From Sediminibacterium soli (GTDB taxonomy: Bacteria > Bacteroidota > Bacteroidia > Chitinophagales > Chitinophagaceae): a stretch of DNA of 64,000 nucleotides. Made by a program: the position numbers and the translations under genes. The notes beneath the pieces were generated by a model. That model did no database searches, was not told where the DNA came from, and saw only the letters and a list, made by a program, of their open reading frames with translations. Where the stretch lies: assembly GCF_009939225.1 (NCBI RefSeq), contig NZ_JAACJR010000008.1, forward strand, positions 1,051,107 to 1,115,106. The letters run 5' to 3'. Numbering within the stretch: position 1 is the stretch's first letter; every line of letters begins with the position of its first letter. Shown here one piece after another: positions 61,799 to 64,000 of this stretch.

Positions 61799-64000
61799 CT
61801 ATTTGAATTGGAGTGAGGATGCTTTTGCTCCAAAATTAAATGCTGCCGGCGTCTTTGCCCGGGATTTATCGGTATTGATCACGCTGATCCTTTCCGTACG
61901 GTCCCCGTTCAGTTCAAACAATGTTTCGGCTTTATCGTATACCAGTTTGTCGAACCGGATATTATTGGAGTGCTGTATGGTCACCAGCGGGCTGGTATCG
62001 TCTGTCTCCACATGCACATTTCTGAACAGGATATCCGTGCCTTCTATGCATTCGATGCCTTTCCTGGCTTTGATGACCATATTCTCCATGGTCAGGTTTT
62101 TCACGTTCATCTCGGGTATACCGCGGATAAAGACGGCTTTGGCCGCTCCCCGGCAAACAATATCGCTGATATGAAAATCGCGGAATACCGGGGTAGCTTC
62201 CGTAACCGGCAGCATTTCCACTTTGGGAAGCTCGCGTTTTTCGCCGGCCAGGGGCACCGGGTCCTTTGCCGCATAATACATATCGAACGAGATGGCTTCA
62301 CCCGCGATATCCTTCATCTGTATATTGGAAGCATATATTTTTTCCACCACACCCCCGCGGCCGCGGACCGTTTTGAAACGGAGCCCAATATCCGTTCCGA
62401 TAAAAGTGCAGTTGGATACGAACAGGTTCCGGGCGCCGCCGCTCATTTCACTGCCGATCACAAAACCGCCGTGTGCATGGTATACGGTTGTATTGATGGC
62501 GATCACATTTTCCGTTGGCAGACCGCGTTTCCTTCCCTCTTCATCGCGACCCGATTTGATGCAGATGCCGTCGTCGCCGGTGTCAAAAGAACATCCGTCG
62601 AGCAGTACATTGGCGCAGGACTCAAGATCAACGGCATCGGTATTCTGACCGTACCAGGGATTTTTTACGGTTACATTTTTCAGGGTAATATGCCGGCTTA
62701 CTGTCAGGTGCATGGTCCATGCGGGCGAATTCTCGAAGGTAACACCCTCTATCAATACATTCCTGCAATTGGAAATACGCAGCATATTCGGGCGCAGGTA
62801 ATCCCTGATCTCTTCAAAATCCTTTAATTCAAGACCGGGTGTGAGCTTGCCGATATTGTTGGTCAGCGACCCCTTCAGCGCGCCGGGCGAAGAATACCAG
62901 CTTGTTTTTGCTTCGTTCAGAACGCCGCCGCTGGCCACTTTGTTTTTCCATTCGGAATCGGTCATCTTCACTTTCTGCTGCGGGCGCCAGGTATCGCCGG
63001 AGCCATGAAAAATACCTTTGCCCGTGATGGCGATATTCTCGAGGTCTTCTGCGGTGATCGGCGACTGGCACCTTGCCGCCACTACCCCTTCAAACGAAGA
63101 ACGTACAAGCGGGTACTGCAGGTGGTCGGGTGTAAACAATACCAGGGCGCCTTTTTTTGTATGCAGTTCCACATTATTCTTGAAAACGATCGGTCCTGTA
63201 AGCCATAATCCTTCGGGGATCAATACCACACCGCCGCCGCCTTTGTTACAGTCGGAGATCGCGCTGTTGATGGCATGGGTATTCAGTGTCAGCCCATCAC
63301 TGGCTGCCCCATATGTACGGATATCGAATGTATCTTTCCTGAAATGCGGCTGGTAGATCTTAGGCAGTTCGTAAGCCATTTTTCCCGGATGCGGAGACGG
63401 TTTGAGGTAGGCAGCCAGGGGTATGTTTTTTTCCTGCAGTTCGGCGCAGACAAGCGAGGCAACGGATGCGGCCCCGTATTCCGAGAAATGGGTATCGTCT
63501 TTTTTTCCGTCCATGGCCGCTTTGTAATGCCGGGGGTCTATCCAGAGAAAAAGATTCTTTGATCCTTCCACACCCTGCTGTTCTATCAATGCCTGGCTGG
63601 ATCTGTGCAGATCGATCAGCGGCAGGTTCATTTCTTTTGCCAGTGTACGAACCACATCGGGGTATTCTCCGTGTGAGTCTGCGAATGTTCCGTTCGCATC
63701 AAATTTCCGGCGCATAACAGGTGTTACCAGAACCGGATGGGCGCCTCTGCTCCTGGCATCTTTGATGAAACGGATCAGGTTATCGCGATAGGCGGTGCGC
63801 GGTGCTGCATAGCGGTTGGTATCTTCTATCTTGGCATCGTTGTGCCCGAACTGTATGATGACCCAGTCGTCTTTCTGCAGGTTCTTCATCACACTGTCCC
63901 AGCGGCCTTCCCTGATAAAACTCTTGGTGCTGCGACCGTTCACAGCGTAGTTGCGTATGCTTGCTTCTTCGGTAAAGAACTGCGGGAACAACTGCCCCCA
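61799..64000 (-). CDS. SGNH esterase (CE12-like) - GH28 polygalacturonase fusion, cut by the window edge
   Basis: The visible 733 residues lack the N-terminus: the frame is open to the last base (WGQ before LFPQFF), so signal peptide and the SGNH block I (GDS) lie outside. Residues about 1-200 hold the other SGNH blocks: NGRSTKSF, IIQFGHNDAK and the Asp/His pair DDTHFSEYG, as in rhamnogalacturonan acetylesterases. From about 215 a GH28 beta-helix follows with QNTDAVDLESC, DTGDDGICIKSG, YHAHGGFVIGSE and LRFKT. It should deacetylate and cut pectic backbones. It is the first visible gene of the nine-gene minus-strand cluster. Confidence 0.88.
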   Translation of the reverse strand, partial: WGQLFPQFFTEEASIRNYAVNGRSTKSFIREGRWDSVMKNLQKDDWVIIQFGHNDAKIEDTNRYAAPRTAYRDNLIRFIKDARSRGAHPVLVTPVMRRKFDANGTFADSHGEYPDVVRTLAKEMNLPLIDLHRSSQALIEQQGVEGSKNLFLWIDPRHYKAAMDGKKDDTHFSEYGAASVASLVCAELQEKNIPLAAYLKPSPHPGKMAYELPKIYQPHFRKDTFDIRTYGAASDGLTLNTHAINSAISDCNKGGGGVVLIPEGLWLTGPIVFKNNVELHTKKGALVLFTPDHLQYPLVRSSFEGVVAARCQSPITAEDLENIAITGKGIFHGSGDTWRPQQKVKMTDSEWKNKVASGGVLNEAKTSWYSSPGALKGSLTNNIGKLTPGLELKDFEEIRDYLRPNMLRISNCRNVLIEGVTFENSPAWTMHLTVSRHITLKNVTVKNPWYGQNTDAVDLESCANVLLDGCSFDTGDDGICIKSGRDEEGRKRGLPTENVIAINTTVYHAHGGFVIGSEMSGGARNLFVSNCTFIGTDIGLRFKTVRGRGGVVEKIYASNIQMKDIAGEAISFDMYYAAKDPVPLAGEKRELPKVEMLPVTEATPVFRDFHISDIVCRGAAKAVFIRGIPEMNVKNLTMENMVIKARKGIECIEGTDILFRNVHVETDDTSPLVTIQHSNNIRFDKLVYDKAETLFELNGDRTERISVINTDKSRAKTPAAFNFGAKASSLQFK

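Overview
The window looks like chromosomal DNA of a Bacteroidota bacterium, most likely from the Chitinophagaceae (order Chitinophagales). The evidence is mixed. The gene content is typical of the phylum: a MurF-alanine racemase fusion, GldF/GldG, a LytTR-type two-component pair, a free-standing transketolase N-terminal half and a long-form IleS. Several -7 promoter elements have the Bacteroidota form TAnnTTTG. The family assignment is inference. I see no rRNA, tRNA, CRISPR array, IS element or phage gene.

Layout. 1-20.4 kb is mostly housekeeping: a LytTR regulator and its kinase (-), dxs (+), scpA, mscL and a PPK2 kinase (-), an EamA transporter (+), frr (-), the N-terminal transketolase subunit (+), a LolC/E-type permease and rbfA (-), an MsbA-like exporter with a family 2 glycosyltransferase (+), a GT87-like membrane protein (-), and ileS followed by a DksA-like protein with a histone-H1-like tail (-). 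19.9-28.9 kb is a nearly complete haem locus: hemH and hemJ (-) divergent from hemA-hemC-hemD-hemE-hemF-hemB-hemL (+). 29-44 kb holds a lipoprotein (+), terC-murF/alr-lspA (-), gldF-gldG (-), a small proline-rich secreted protein (+), iscS-iscU-iscA (-), mce (+), acpP-fabF-rnc (-), a GNAT acetyltransferase (+) and a YcxB-like protein (-).

44.5 kb to the right edge is a pectin and uronate utilisation locus. Secreted enzymes (an SGNH esterase-GH28 fusion cut by the window edge, a GH105-DUF4350 fusion, and a pectinesterase-PL10 lyase fusion) release galacturonate and unsaturated uronides. UxaC, UxaB and UxaA convert galacturonate to 2-keto-3-deoxygluconate (KDG). KduI and KduD bring the unsaturated products to the same compound. 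KdgK and KdgA split it to pyruvate and glyceraldehyde 3-phosphate, and a GAPN-type aldehyde dehydrogenase is placed to oxidise the latter. A hexuronate-type MFS transporter, a DUF6807 protein and a YhcH-type cupin complete the set. A perfect 18-bp LacI-type palindrome lies between divergent kdgA and kdgK, and a 13/16 match lies upstream of the gapN-kduD-kduI block, which suggests one regulator encoded outside the window.

The least explained feature is a set of intergenic word-repeat families (called A-E here). Short degenerate words are arranged in tandem and mirrored into long inverted repeats, often starting at stop codons and sometimes running into the 3' ends of genes (gldG, mce). The most striking is a 36-bp perfect inverted repeat whose two arms contain the stop codons of two convergent genes (30222-30359).
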